From: an uncultured Ruminococcus sp. | Lineage (GTDB): Bacteria > Bacillota > Clostridia > Oscillospirales > Ruminococcaceae | Assembly (NCBI GenBank): GCA_947169885.1 | Contig: CAMVRM010000030.1 | Location: 1-38,014, forward strand | Reading direction: 5' to 3' | DNA length: 38,014 bases | Shown here: piece by piece, positions 14,489-23,065 of the stretch | Numbering within the stretch: the stretch's first letter is position 1 | Layout: the number at the start of each line of letters is the position of its first letter | Notes under the pieces: model-generated | Database searches by the model: none | Told to the model about the DNA's origin: nothing | The model's input: only the letters and a program-made list of their open reading frames with translations | Program-made: the position numbers and the translations under genes

Positions 14489-17263
14489 ATGTCAAAAGAA
14501 TCTGTTTCATACGGAAAACGCCCAAGAAACCCGATGATAAAGCGAGTGTGGAAAGATATATGGCGTGACAGACGACGTTACCTTCTGATATTTCTTATGT
14601 TCGTTGTAACTATCGGCTTTGTATCAGGTATCTTCGTTGCCAATAACAGCATGAGTGCCTCACTTGACAGCTGTAAAACACGTTTTAAGTGCGAGGACGG
14701 ACATTTCAGGCTTTCCGAACCTGCCGATGAAGAAACTATCGCTGCTATCGAAAGCGGCGAAATGGCTGATGTAGCCGAGATCTTCCGTGAACGTGCATAT
14801 AACGAAGCTGAGGACGAAGTTATCAAAGTTGTGGACGATGCAATGGCAGAAGAAGTTGATAAACAGGTCAGGGCTGCCATTACCGAACAAACAACTGCCG
14901 CCGTGGATCAGCAGTTAGCAGCAGCTGCTGCAAAGGGACAGAAGTTCACTGATGAACAGAAAAAAACTGCCCTTGAAGAAGCACTTGATACAGCTATATC
15001 TGAAAACTTCGATAAAGCTTATGATGAAGCCTTAAAACAAGCAAAAGACTCTGATGAATATACTGATGCGCTCAACGAGGCTTTCGATAAAGCGCATGAG
15101 GAGATCGACAAAGAGATAGATGATAAGTATGCTGAACTTTCCGAAAGATACGGTCTTGATGAAGAGATCAAAGCTGTGCCCGTGACCGTATACCCGCTGT
15201 TCTACAAGGACGTTAATGAAGGTCTTGCCAAAGATACAGATCACAGCATCGGGATCAGAGTTTATCCCGAGCGCAAAGATATTGACTTATTTGATATACT
15301 TGACGGAAAAGCTCCCGAAAACAAAAACGAAATAATGATCGACCGTATGCACGCAGATAACGTGGGCATAAAAGTCGGTGATACCATAACAGTTGACAAG
15401 GAAGAATTTGAAGTTTGCGGACTTGCTGCTTTTGTGGATTATTCAACGCTCTATGAGAAAAACACCGACACCATGTTCGATGCAATGACTTTCAACGTTG
15501 CCATGACAACAGATGAAGGCTTTGAGCGTATACACAGCAATACAAGAGCTAACTACGCTTTCACATTTAAAGAGCATCCCGATGACGAATATGAAGAAAA
15601 GTCATTTTCAGACGATTTTATGAAAGCGCTCATCACTCAGGTCGCTGTATCTGAAAATGAAGATATTGAGCTTGAAGACTATGTTCCTGCTTATGCTAAT
15701 CAGTCCATAAACTTTGCCAAGAATGATCTGGGCACTGATATGGCTATGGGCGGAGTGATGCTTTATATACTTACAGCCGTACTTGCATTTATATTTGCTG
15801 TTACCATAAGCACCACACTTGAAAAGGAATCTTCTGTTATCGGTACGCTGCGTGCGTCAGGATATACCAAAGGTGAACTTCTCAGATATTATATGAGCGC
15901 TCCGCTCATGATAGCTGTTTTTGCAGCGATAGTCGGTAATATACTTGGTTATACGTTCTTCAAGAATGTTGTGGTAGATATGTACTACAACAGTTACAGC
16001 CTGCCGACATATGAGACTTTATGGACACCTTACGCACTTATCCGCACCACGATCATACCGATAGTTCTCATGTTTATCATCAACCTTGTTGTTATTACAA
16101 AGACACTCCGTTTGTCGCCGCTGCGTTTTCTGCGTCACGACCTGAAAAAGAGCAGACGCAAGAAAGCTGTAAGACTGCCAAAGTGGAGATTTTTCCCAAG
16201 ATTCCGCATACGTGTATTTCTTCAGAATATCCCGAATTACCTTATGCTTTTCGTAGGCATAACCTTTGTTATGCTGCTGTTGTCTATGGCTGTGGGAATG
16301 CGTGAAACACTTGACTATCATCAGGCACACATGAGCGAGTCGATGTTTGCAAAGCATCAGATCATACTCAGCCGTACAGAAGATGATGACGGCAACACCA
16401 TAACCACTTCTGCTAAAAATGCAGAACGTATCTCAGTATCATCACTTGAAAGAAAGAGCGATACTTATAACGAAGAAGTATCCGTTTACGGTGTTGAAGA
16501 TAACAGCCTGTACATAAAACTTGATGCAGACTTTGCTGAAAAAGCAGATAAAGACGAAGTATATATCTCACAGGCTTACGCTGATAAGTATAATGTCAAT
16601 GTGGGCGATACGATAGTTCTTTCCGAAAAATACGAGAATAAGGATTATACATGGAAGGTATATGACATCTATGATTATACGGCAGGTATAGCTGTATTTA
16701 TGACGAACGAAAAGTTCAATGAGATATTCGATAATGACAAAGATGATTTCAGCGGCTATATCTGCAATGAACCTATTACTGACATTGACGAGGAATATAT
16801 CGCAGCCGAAATAACCGAAGATGACCTGCTGAAAGTAGCTCGTCAGCTTGACCACTCTATGGGTGCATACATGGTATATTTCCAGTATGTGTGCATGATA
16901 GTCGCAGCGCTGATACTCTATCTGCTGACTAAAATAATCATCGAGAAAAATGAACGTGCCATCTCCATGACAAAGGTGCTTGGATACAGCGATTCCGAAA
17001 TAGCATCGCTATACCTTATCCCCACAGCTATATTTGTTTTCTTCACCGAATTTATATCCATATACTTAGGATATGTGCTGATGACATTATTCTGGAAATC
17101 TATGATGCTCGGTATGAGCGGCTGGTTTGAATTCACAATGCCCGTATCAGGCTTTGTAAAAGAATTCCTGCTCGTATTCATAGCATATCTGCTGATAACT
17201 GTCATAGACTTTTTCCGTATCCGCAAGATTCCTAAGGTGCTTGCACTCAAAAATAACGAATGA
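14489..17263 (+). CDS. FtsX-family ABC permease with large extracellular helical domain
   Basis: A 924-aa permease, partner of the preceding ATPase. The start chosen is MSKESV, 7 bases after AAAGGGGG; a longer in-frame start at 14465 lies inside the ATPase gene. One membrane helix at about 30-50 is followed by a roughly 370-residue outside domain with a long Ala/Glu/Lys/Asp-rich, coiled-coil-like stretch (about 90-215). An FtsX core of three helices (about 415-530), another helix near 585, a second outside domain and three C-terminal helices follow. Such large two-FtsX permeases in Firmicutes often export or sense peptides; the substrate here is unknown. Regulation is shared with the ECF importer. 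Confidence 0.92.
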   Translation: MSKESVSYGKRPRNPMIKRVWKDIWRDRRRYLLIFLMFVVTIGFVSGIFVANNSMSASLDSCKTRFKCEDGHFRLSEPADEETIAAIESGEMADVAEIFRERAYNEAEDEVIKVVDDAMAEEVDKQVRAAITEQTTAAVDQQLAAAAAKGQKFTDEQKKTALEEALDTAISENFDKAYDEALKQAKDSDEYTDALNEAFDKAHEEIDKEIDDKYAELSERYGLDEEIKAVPVTVYPLFYKDVNEGLAKDTDHSIGIRVYPERKDIDLFDILDGKAPENKNEIMIDRMHADNVGIKVGDTITVDKEEFEVCGLAAFVDYSTLYEKNTDTMFDAMTFNVAMTTDEGFERIHSNTRANYAFTFKEHPDDEYEEKSFSDDFMKALITQVAVSENEDIELEDYVPAYANQSINFAKNDLGTDMAMGGVMLYILTAVLAFIFAVTISTTLEKESSVIGTLRASGYTKGELLRYYMSAPLMIAVFAAIVGNILGYTFFKNVVVDMYYNSYSLPTYETLWTPYALIRTTIIPIVLMFIINLVVITKTLRLSPLRFLRHDLKKSRRKKAVRLPKWRFFPRFRIRVFLQNIPNYLMLFVGITFVMLLLSMAVGMRETLDYHQAHMSESMFAKHQIILSRTEDDDGNTITTSAKNAERISVSSLERKSDTYNEEVSVYGVEDNSLYIKLDADFAEKADKDEVYISQAYADKYNVNVGDTIVLSEKYENKDYTWKVYDIYDYTAGIAVFMTNEKFNEIFDNDKDDFSGYICNEPITDIDEEYIAAEITEDDLLKVARQLDHSMGAYMVYFQYVCMIVAALILYLLTKIIIEKNERAISMTKVLGYSDSEIASLYLIPTAIFVFFTEFISIYLGYVLMTLFWKSMMLGMSGWFEFTMPVSGFVKEFLLVFIAYLLITVIDFFRIRKIPKVLALKNNE

Positions 17264-17348
17264 GCTATACTCACCTCTGTTCTCAGGGCAGTACTCATAC
17301 AGAAGTCTTACGGCAGCTATGACCTATACAGCAGGCTATAAAACATCA

Positions 17349-17384
17349 CAGGCAGAGTCGAGATCGGCTCTGCCTGTTTTGTAT
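17349..17384 (+). terminator. Terminator of the MacB/FtsX-type operon
   Basis: Arms ACAGGCAGAG and CTCTGCCTGT with a short loop and TTTTG tail, 85 bases after the permease stop. Confidence 0.85.
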
Positions 17385-17494
17385 GTAATATTATACTGCC
17401 AATTTCGTTTTGTATTGCTGATACTTTGAAAAAAATATCATGTAGGAGCTTCCCTGCATTAGCAATACATAACAAAATTTTGGCTCAAACAAAA

Positions 17495-17614
17495 TATTAC
17501 TTCGGCAATAATATAATTTGACCCGTGCGAGCTCAATCTTTGAAAATTGTGTTATAGCGTAGTCTTTGTAGGTTCTCGTAAAATAGAGCCAATTGTTTAA
17601 TTGCCGAAGTAATA
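17495..17614. repeat. 15-bp perfect inverted repeats bounding a 120-bp segment
   Basis: TATTACTTCGGCAAT (17495-17509) and its exact complement (17600-17614) enclose 90 bp with no gene. A TTGGCTC/GAGCCAA pair is also present near the ends but in a different order. It could be a small MITE or a structured RNA. No convincing target duplication is seen. Confidence 0.75.
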
Positions 17615-17659
17615 ATACCGACGTTCTGCGGCATTACAAAACGTCGGTATTATATTTTT
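17612..17659. terminator. Bidirectional hairpin after the ABC pair
   Basis: Perfect 14-bp arms ATAATACCGACGTT (17612-17625) and AACGTCGGTATTAT (17640-17653). The T-run is good on the + strand and weaker on the - strand. It separates the convergent transport operons and probably ends the ABC-pair transcript. Confidence 0.75.
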
Positions 17660-19392
17660 TATAATTTCCAGCTTGCGGCTTTCTGCCTGTCTTCAACGAA
17701 TGTGCGGTAAATTCCCTGCTGTTTCATGAGTTCTGAATGAGTTCCGCGCTGGGCTATTTTTCCTTCATCGATAACAACGATCTGGTCAGCGTGTTCAACT
17801 GTTTTCAGTCGGTGTGCTATCATTATGATCGTTTTCTCTTTTGTGAGTTCCTTTACTGCCTCAGTAAGTTCAGCCTCGTTTTCGGGGTCAACATTTGCAG
17901 TAGCCTCATCGAGAATTATTATCGGCGAATCTTTCATTATAGCTCTGGCAATGGATATACGCTGTTTCTCGCCGCCCGAAAGACTTGCACCGCCCTCGCC
18001 GATGACCGTATCATATCCATCGGGAAGCTTCTGAATGAAATCGTGGCAGCAGGCTTTTTTAGCAGCTTCAATAACTTCTTCCATACTTGCATCGGGTCTG
18101 CCGAAACGAATGTTATTTGCGATAGTGTCTTGGAAAAGGTACACACGCTGGAACACAAAGCTGAAATTCTTCATCAGGCTGTCAAAGCTGTAATCCTTGA
18201 CATCTCTGCCGCCGAGCAGCACTTTACCGCTGTTTACGTCCCAGAATCTGGACATAAGGCTGGTAAGAGTGGTCTTTCCTCCGCCCGACGGACCAACTAT
18301 GGCGGTAGTGGTCTTTTCGGGTATTTTCAGATCAATACCGTTGATGATATTTCTGTTCTCATAAGCGAATGTGATATTTTTAAGTTCAATGTCATGATTT
18401 TCAGGCGTTATCTCTTCGCCATCGATGTCCATTCCGGGAATGTCAAGTATTTCATTTGCAAGAGATACCGAAACATCTATGCTTCTGATGAGGGCACTGT
18501 ATCCGCTCATTGCATCAAGGCTCTCATAGATCATAAATGAGCTTATCATCATCATGATGCAGTAAAGAAGGCTCATCGTGCCGTTTACATAGAAGTATAA
18601 TGATGCAGCACACATCAAAACTCCCATAAGCTTTGTGGTTATATCCTGCAATGTGATGTATGGTATAACATCGTATTCAAGATGTGTGTCTGAAAACTGC
18701 TTGGCTCTTATGGCTTCTTCAAGTTTTTTCGCACGGCTCTTAGTGAGATTGTAGTTCTTTACTTCAACTATGCCCTGAATGAATTCTATGATCGCTCCGA
18801 TCATTGCATTATCAGATGCCTGCTTTCTCGGGACGCTTGATCTTGCTTTTTTCTGCATAAGGCTGTTAAAAACAGCGTATATACCGATACCTAATATCAG
18901 TATAAGACCGATCCTTACATCGAATATAAGCACACATATGGTCAGCACGATCGTGGTAAGAACGCTCTGTGTGGTCAGCATAACTATTCGTGCGGCAACG
19001 CCTGCGAGTGCTTCCATAGTATTGGTAGTAACGCTTGTGATGTGACCAAGACTGTTATCGTTGAAATAACCCATCGGGAGATAACGCAGATGCTCGGCTA
19101 TCTCTATCCTCTTGCTGGTACAGCAGTGATAACCTGCTTCCGTCTGGAGCATGGTAGTCTTCATGCTGATGATAAGCTGTACGATAAAGGAAATGACAAG
19201 TATGATAAGTGCATTCCATACATTCTTCATAGACATATTATCGTCTATAATACCCATTGTCACAACGCCGATCGCACCTATTCGCAGTGCTGCGAACAGA
19301 GCCTTGATAACGCCTAAGCCTATTGCCTTATAGATCTTGTTCCTGTCCTCTGACGAACAGAACATAAAAAATTTTTTCAGTGTTGACAGCAT
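17659..19392 (-). CDS. ABC transporter, exporter fold, half-transporter B (YbtPQ/IrtAB-like)
   Basis: A 577-aa membrane-ATPase fusion: six helices (about 1-310) and an ABC domain with Walker A GPSGGGKTT, signature LSGGEKQR, Walker B IIILDEATA and a following DPENE. That DPENE stretch, rather than the usual SxxD, is typical of siderophore-type importers with exporter fold such as YbtPQ and IrtAB (from memory). The start MLSTLKK overlaps the upstream stop (TAATG) and has GGAGGGAG as SD, so a longer start at 19428 is unlikely. Forms a heterodimer with the product of the gene just upstream. Confidence 0.9.
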   Translation of the reverse strand: MLSTLKKFFMFCSSEDRNKIYKAIGLGVIKALFAALRIGAIGVVTMGIIDDNMSMKNVWNALIILVISFIVQLIISMKTTMLQTEAGYHCCTSKRIEIAEHLRYLPMGYFNDNSLGHITSVTTNTMEALAGVAARIVMLTTQSVLTTIVLTICVLIFDVRIGLILILGIGIYAVFNSLMQKKARSSVPRKQASDNAMIGAIIEFIQGIVEVKNYNLTKSRAKKLEEAIRAKQFSDTHLEYDVIPYITLQDITTKLMGVLMCAASLYFYVNGTMSLLYCIMMMISSFMIYESLDAMSGYSALIRSIDVSVSLANEILDIPGMDIDGEEITPENHDIELKNITFAYENRNIINGIDLKIPEKTTTAIVGPSGGGKTTLTSLMSRFWDVNSGKVLLGGRDVKDYSFDSLMKNFSFVFQRVYLFQDTIANNIRFGRPDASMEEVIEAAKKACCHDFIQKLPDGYDTVIGEGGASLSGGEKQRISIARAIMKDSPIIILDEATANVDPENEAELTEAVKELTKEKTIIMIAHRLKTVEHADQIVVIDEGKIAQRGTHSELMKQQGIYRTFVEDRQKAASWKL

Positions 19393-21164
19393 TATGCTCC
19401 CTCCTTTACGGTGATATGGCTGTTCCACATCTTGCTGTACAGAGGAGAATTTTTGAGCAGTTCCTCCTGAGTGCCGCTTGCCTCGACCTTACCGTTATTT
19501 ATAACGATTATCTTATCTGCATCAGCGATAGTTGAAAGTCTGTGAGCAATAACAATAAGTGTTCTTCCTTTGACCAGCTTTGCAACGGAAGACTGAACAA
19601 GAGCTTCGTTCTCGGGATCAGTATAAGCAGTTGCCTCGTCAAGAATGATAACAGGAGCATTTTTCAGCATTGCTCTTGCGATAGAGATCCTTTGTCTTTC
19701 ACCGCCTGAAAGATGTCCGCCTGCACCTCCGACAACAGTGTTATAGCCGTTTTCAAGTCTCATGATAAGATCGTGGCAGCCACACGCCTTTGCAGCATTC
19801 ATAACGTCCTCATCGCTGGCGTTCGGGTCGCCCATACGGATATTATCCATTATAGTTTCGTCGAACAGATAATTGTCCTGAGATACATAGGCGATATTGC
19901 GGTTATATTCTTCAAGGGGTATATTCTTTATATCCACACCGCCAAAAGTGATCTTTCCTTCGTTAACGTCCCAGAAGGATGCTATAAGTTTTGCAATGGT
20001 CGATTTTCCCGAACCCGAAGGTCCTACCAGCGCATTAACTGTACCATGTTTTATAGTCAGATCTATGCCGTGGAGTATCTCTTTTTCCTCATAGCCAAAG
20101 TGAACATTTTCAAGAACGATGTCTGTGCCGACAGGCTTTTCTGTCATAGTCTCGGGACGAACCAGTTCATCACGTTCAAGTATCTCGGTAACTTCGCCGA
20201 TGATAAGTCCCATTTTTGAGATGTCATCGGAATATGATGTAACAGTTGTGATAGGTCCGACAAGGCTGAGCGAGAGGATCACCAGCATCAGCAGATCTTC
20301 ACCTGATACAGTGCCGTGCATATATGCTAATGCACCGAAAGGCAGAAGTCCCAGCAGGAAGAAAGGCATCATAATAAGAGCCACGTTCTGCCAGAGATTG
20401 CATTTTCTCATCCATTCGATGTAGCAGGAAGCGCAGTCCTTTGCGGCATTGGCAAACTTTTCATAGGAGCTTCCCGATTTGCTGAAAGCCTTGATGACTT
20501 CGATACCGTTTATATATTCAACTGCTGAATCGTTAAGGGCTTTGGTCTTGGTGATAGCATCACCGTATAAGTTCTTGCTTGCTGCCATCATTCCCATGAA
20601 GAATATCGCACCCACAGGTACGCACAGCATTGAGAGCAGTGTGAGCTTTACGTTGATAGTAAGCATATAGATTATCAGTACCACAGGAACAAGAATGCCT
20701 GCGCCTACCTCGGGGATAATATGTGCAAGTGTAGTTTCGATAGAGTCGACACGTTCACAGATGATATTCTTATATGTTCCGCTGGAATCTGCCATTACAG
20801 ATCCAAGAGGTATTTTTGCAAGCTTTTCTGCAAGTCTGCGGCGGATATTTGCAAGGATAATGAAAGATGTGGCGTGTGAGATAGTGGTGGATATTGCGTG
20901 GCTCACCTTGCTTAGCACCCAGAAAACGCCCATCATTATAATATCCTTGCTGAGATCGCTCATTTTTGGCACTTCACCCGTTTTGTTAAGTACCAGCAGC
21001 GTTTTTACTATATCTGCCATATAAATATACGGCACAAGACCGCACACCACTTTTGATAATGCAAAAAGCATACATAAGATATAGTTCAGCTTTTTTTCTT
21101 CTGCGAACTCGATCAGCCAGCTGGTCAAAGAACGCTTGCTCTTCGTCTTTGTCTTTTCAGACAT
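19392..21164 (-). CDS. ABC transporter, exporter fold, half-transporter A (YbtPQ/IrtAB-like)
   Basis: A 590-aa membrane-ATPase fusion with a charged Lys/Ser-rich N-terminus, six membrane helices (about 25-320) and an ABC domain: Walker A GPSGSGKST, signature LSGGERQR, Walker B VIILDEATAYTDPENE. It overlaps the second half-transporter by one base, so the two are made in equal amounts as a heterodimer. Direction cannot be read from the sequence: exporter fold, but motif and context suggest possible siderophore- or heme-type uptake. The gap of 64 bp to the TetR gene carries a copy of the shared operator. Confidence 0.9.
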   Translation of the reverse strand: MSEKTKTKSKRSLTSWLIEFAEEKKLNYILCMLFALSKVVCGLVPYIYMADIVKTLLVLNKTGEVPKMSDLSKDIIMMGVFWVLSKVSHAISTTISHATSFIILANIRRRLAEKLAKIPLGSVMADSSGTYKNIICERVDSIETTLAHIIPEVGAGILVPVVLIIYMLTINVKLTLLSMLCVPVGAIFFMGMMAASKNLYGDAITKTKALNDSAVEYINGIEVIKAFSKSGSSYEKFANAAKDCASCYIEWMRKCNLWQNVALIMMPFFLLGLLPFGALAYMHGTVSGEDLLMLVILSLSLVGPITTVTSYSDDISKMGLIIGEVTEILERDELVRPETMTEKPVGTDIVLENVHFGYEEKEILHGIDLTIKHGTVNALVGPSGSGKSTIAKLIASFWDVNEGKITFGGVDIKNIPLEEYNRNIAYVSQDNYLFDETIMDNIRMGDPNASDEDVMNAAKACGCHDLIMRLENGYNTVVGGAGGHLSGGERQRISIARAMLKNAPVIILDEATAYTDPENEALVQSSVAKLVKGRTLIVIAHRLSTIADADKIIVINNGKVEASGTQEELLKNSPLYSKMWNSHITVKEGA

Positions 21165-21189
21165 ATGGATTCCTCGCTTTCTTTTTTGA

Positions 21190-21205
21190 GTTATACTAGG
21201 CTAAC
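21190..21205 (-). promoter_or_regulatory. Operator-like palindrome before the ABC pair
   Basis: GTTAT-ACTAGG-CTAAC on the + strand; with flanks it is GAGTTA-N8-TAACTC, perfect arms. It is the fourth copy of the GTTA(G/T)-N6-CTAAC palindrome. Its TATAAC on the - strand could serve as a weak -10 box of an internal promoter. Confidence 0.6.
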
Positions 21206-21228
21206 TCATACTCAAAAAAATACAGGCA

Positions 21229-21846
21229 TCAAATGCCCAGTACTTTTTTCCAACCTGCCGTGAAGAACTCGTCTAAGGTCTCTGCGTAGTGCAGAGCCTG
21301 TTCCTCGGTGAAATCGTGTTTTACTGCCTCGTACATTGCTGATACATTTGCTGTTACCAGCATATGGAACTCCAACCATGAAATTTCTCTCAGCTTCATA
21401 TCATAATCATTCAGTTTATTGAAATAATCAGCATCGAGTTTTTCTTCCATAAGTGCCATATCATGGATAAAGTTCTCATATCTTGTTCCCTGCGAACAGC
21501 ATACCAGCAGCTTGAATACATCGAAATTCTGATAAATATAACTCATTACCCACTGCGTCTTGTTTTCAGCTTTAAGCAGTGCCTGTTCGTCAGCCAATTC
21601 TTTAAGGCGTTCAAATTCCTTCATGCTGGCGTTATCATAAAGCGCTCTCAGTTCACAAAGAGTCGGTTCGACCAGTGAGGCGAACATTTCTTCCTTGTTA
21701 TCAAAATGTCTGTACAGAGCGCCTACGGTAATACCTGCATCAGCAGCTATTTTTCGCATTGAAGCATTTTTAAAGCCCTGTTCCAAAAACTCCTTTTTGG
21801 CGGCAGCGATTATTTTCTTATTATTCTCGCTTTTATCTCTTGGCAA
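21229..21846 (-). CDS. TetR-family transcriptional regulator
   Basis: A 205-aa regulator. The N-terminal helix-turn-helix (about 8-52) reads MRKIAADAGITVGALYRHF, typical of TetR; the C-terminal domain is a variable ligand-binding helical bundle. The best start is TTG at 21846, 8 bases after AGGAGG. A GTG in frame at 21855 is part of that SD and is less likely. It lies directly upstream of the ABC pair in the same direction, so it probably controls them, and a palindrome at its own start indicates autoregulation. Confidence 0.9.
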   Translation of the reverse strand: MPRDKSENNKKIIAAAKKEFLEQGFKNASMRKIAADAGITVGALYRHFDNKEEMFASLVEPTLCELRALYDNASMKEFERLKELADEQALLKAENKTQWVMSYIYQNFDVFKLLVCCSQGTRYENFIHDMALMEEKLDADYFNKLNDYDMKLREISWLEFHMLVTANVSAMYEAVKHDFTEEQALHYAETLDEFFTAGWKKVLGI

Positions 21847-21868
21847 CGGTATCACCTCCTGACCTTTA

Positions 21869-21885
21869 AGTGAATGCTGTTCACT
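21869..21885 (-). promoter_or_regulatory. Probable TetR operator (autoregulation)
   Basis: AGTGAA-N5-TTCACT, a perfect palindrome of the size TetR dimers bind, immediately downstream of the -10 box over the start site. It differs from the GTTAG-type palindrome, so two regulators act in this region. Confidence 0.65.
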
Positions 21886-21894
21886 AACAGGAAT

Positions 21895-21923
21895 ATTATA
21901 TCACTTTCATATGTACTTGTCAA
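21895..21923 (-). promoter_or_regulatory. Sigma-A promoter of the tetR-ABC operon
   Basis: TTGACA (21918-21923) and TATAAT (21895-21900) on the - strand, both perfect, 17-base spacer. Confidence 0.9.
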
Positions 21924-21995
21924 GGTATGTATACACTGTTTACTTATTTTTTACAAATCAAGGATAAGAAAAAAACAATTAATAAGCGGAAAACA

Positions 21996-22032
21996 TAAAA
22001 AAAAGCAAGCTCTCAAATAAGAACTTGCTTTA
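21996..22032 (-). terminator. Terminator downstream of the tRNA-Leu 3' end
   Basis: Arms AAAGCAAG and CTTGCTTT with a run of eight T on the - strand, a few bases past the tRNA 3' end. It is most easily read as the native terminator of a tRNA-Leu gene read on the - strand. Confidence 0.82.
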
Positions 22033-22036
22033 ATAG

Positions 22037-22084
22037 TGCCGCTGACCGGACTTGAACCGGTACGCTTTAAGGGCGAGGGATTTT
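22037..22084 (-). other. 3' fragment of a tRNA-Leu gene (probable attachment site)
   Basis: On the - strand the segment reads as the 3' half of tRNA-Leu: end of the anticodon loop and stem (AAAATCCCT), a long variable arm, the T arm CCGGTTCAAGTCCGG, and acceptor 3' strand CAGCGGC with discriminator A. The matching 5' strand GCCGCTG and D arm are absent upstream, so it is not a working tRNA. Retention from anticodon loop to 3' end plus terminator is the usual signature of tyrosine-integrase insertion into a tRNA gene. Confidence 0.75.
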
Positions 22085-22220
22085 ATTGATCCCCCAATTA
22101 AATCTTGAATCAAGTTTCAGGCGAACACAATAAAATAATGTAAAATCGACATTATCGTGAATCAGGTATAAAAGCAATTCAAAAGTTAATTGGTACAGCA
22201 ATAAGTTTTTCAGTCAACTC

Positions 22221-22260
22221 GGCAATTCGTGGCAGTTCAAGGCAATTCACGGCAGTTTAT
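22221..22260. repeat. Four tandem 10-bp repeats GGCA(A/G)TTnnn
   Basis: Units GGCAATTCGT, GGCAGTTCAA, GGCAATTCAC and GGCAGTTTAT have an exact 10-bp period, so all copies face the same side of the helix. They lie about 140 bp from the tRNA fragment. Probably protein-binding sites. Confidence 0.85.
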
Positions 22261-22359
22261 GCCCTCGAAAACGACGAAATTTCGAGCATTTTATGACCAT
22301 TACTTCCCTTTCGACCGTAATCAAGCCAAAATCGAAAAAATCAAAAATACGGTCGATTT

Positions 22360-22448
22360 GGTAGAAAAGTGGTAGAAAAAACTGCATTTTACTATTTTCA
22401 GGCTGAAAAGATGGTAGAAAGATGGTAGAAACGAAAACTTGGTAGAAA
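22360..22448 (+). repeat. Five GGTAGAAA direct repeats
   Basis: Copies at 22360, 22371, 22413, 22424 and 22441. Two pairs have 11-bp spacing and the pairs start 53 bp apart. Such arrays beside an attachment core resemble arm-type integrase or excisionase sites; no integrase gene remains nearby. Between 22085 and 22787 I see no gene. Confidence 0.8.
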
Positions 22449-22479
22449 GAAAGTGTTGTTAAAAAAATAAATACCAAAT

Positions 22480-22531
22480 ATAGCGTATAGGCTTAGTTAT
22501 TGTAATTACGGAGCGCTATACGCTATTTTTA
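22480..22531 (+). terminator. Hairpin with T-run
   Basis: Perfect 11-bp arms ATAGCGTATAG (22480-22490) and CTATACGCTAT (22516-22526), then TTTTT. It follows the repeat array; the gene it once served is no longer visible. Confidence 0.7.
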
Positions 22532-22552
22532 TGCCTAAAAACTGAATATGCT

Positions 22553-22586
22553 TTAACGCTCCTCAGATTGAGGGGCGTTTTTTTAT
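22553..22586 (+). terminator. Second hairpin terminator
   Basis: Arms AACGCTCCTCA and TGAGGGGCGTT (one G-T pair) run into TTTTTTT. Confidence 0.82.
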
Positions 22587-22787
22587 TTCAAGACTTAATT
22601 ATCCCTTAAGCACCAACTCTCTTTTTAATGAAATGAACGCCAAAAGAGAGTGAAAGACGCAACGATCGTGTTTATATTAGCATTATATCATTTGTTAAAC
22701 TTTAGTGTCAAGTGAATTTGGAATAATTATGGTTCAGAAATTCTTAACTTTCTGTTAATTTATAAAGTATTTGGGAGGGATTTTCTT

Positions 22788-23048
22788 ATGCCAATTCCTA
22801 TGCGAATTATTCCGAACGACCACGGTGTACTCACCCTGCCGGCTTATGCGATTCTCGACAATATGCTCAATGTTCCCGAGAGGGACTACCGCACGTTTGA
22901 GGAGATGTGTTCTTTCTTTCCGAAGGACGAGCCGTCAACGGTCAGAAATGCTCTGACGGAGCTTAAAGACGAAAAGTACGTTATCATCATTCACGGCAAC
23001 ACCTATGCAGTGAACAAGCTGCGTATACCGAATATGAAGCTGAGATAA
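22788..23048 (+). CDS. Small protein, possible helix-turn-helix, mobile-element type
   Basis: An 86-aa protein preceded by GGGAGGG with a 9-base gap to ATG. No named family recognised. The layout (a short beta start, a helical centre with PAYAILDNMLN and EPSTVRNALTELKDEKYV, then a beta hairpin) looks like a winged-helix DNA-binding fold of the kind found in phage and plasmid replication or control proteins. It lies within the insertion zone beside the tRNA fragment. Confidence 0.6.
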   Translation: MPIPMRIIPNDHGVLTLPAYAILDNMLNVPERDYRTFEEMCSFFPKDEPSTVRNALTELKDEKYVIIIHGNTYAVNKLRIPNMKLR

Positions 23049-23065
23049 CTGACAGGGTGATTAAA

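Noticed and set aside
22037-22140. Complete tRNA-Leu gene
   Set aside because: The 5' acceptor strand GCCGCTG and a D arm are missing, and the would-be anticodon loop lacks U33. Only the 3' part is present.
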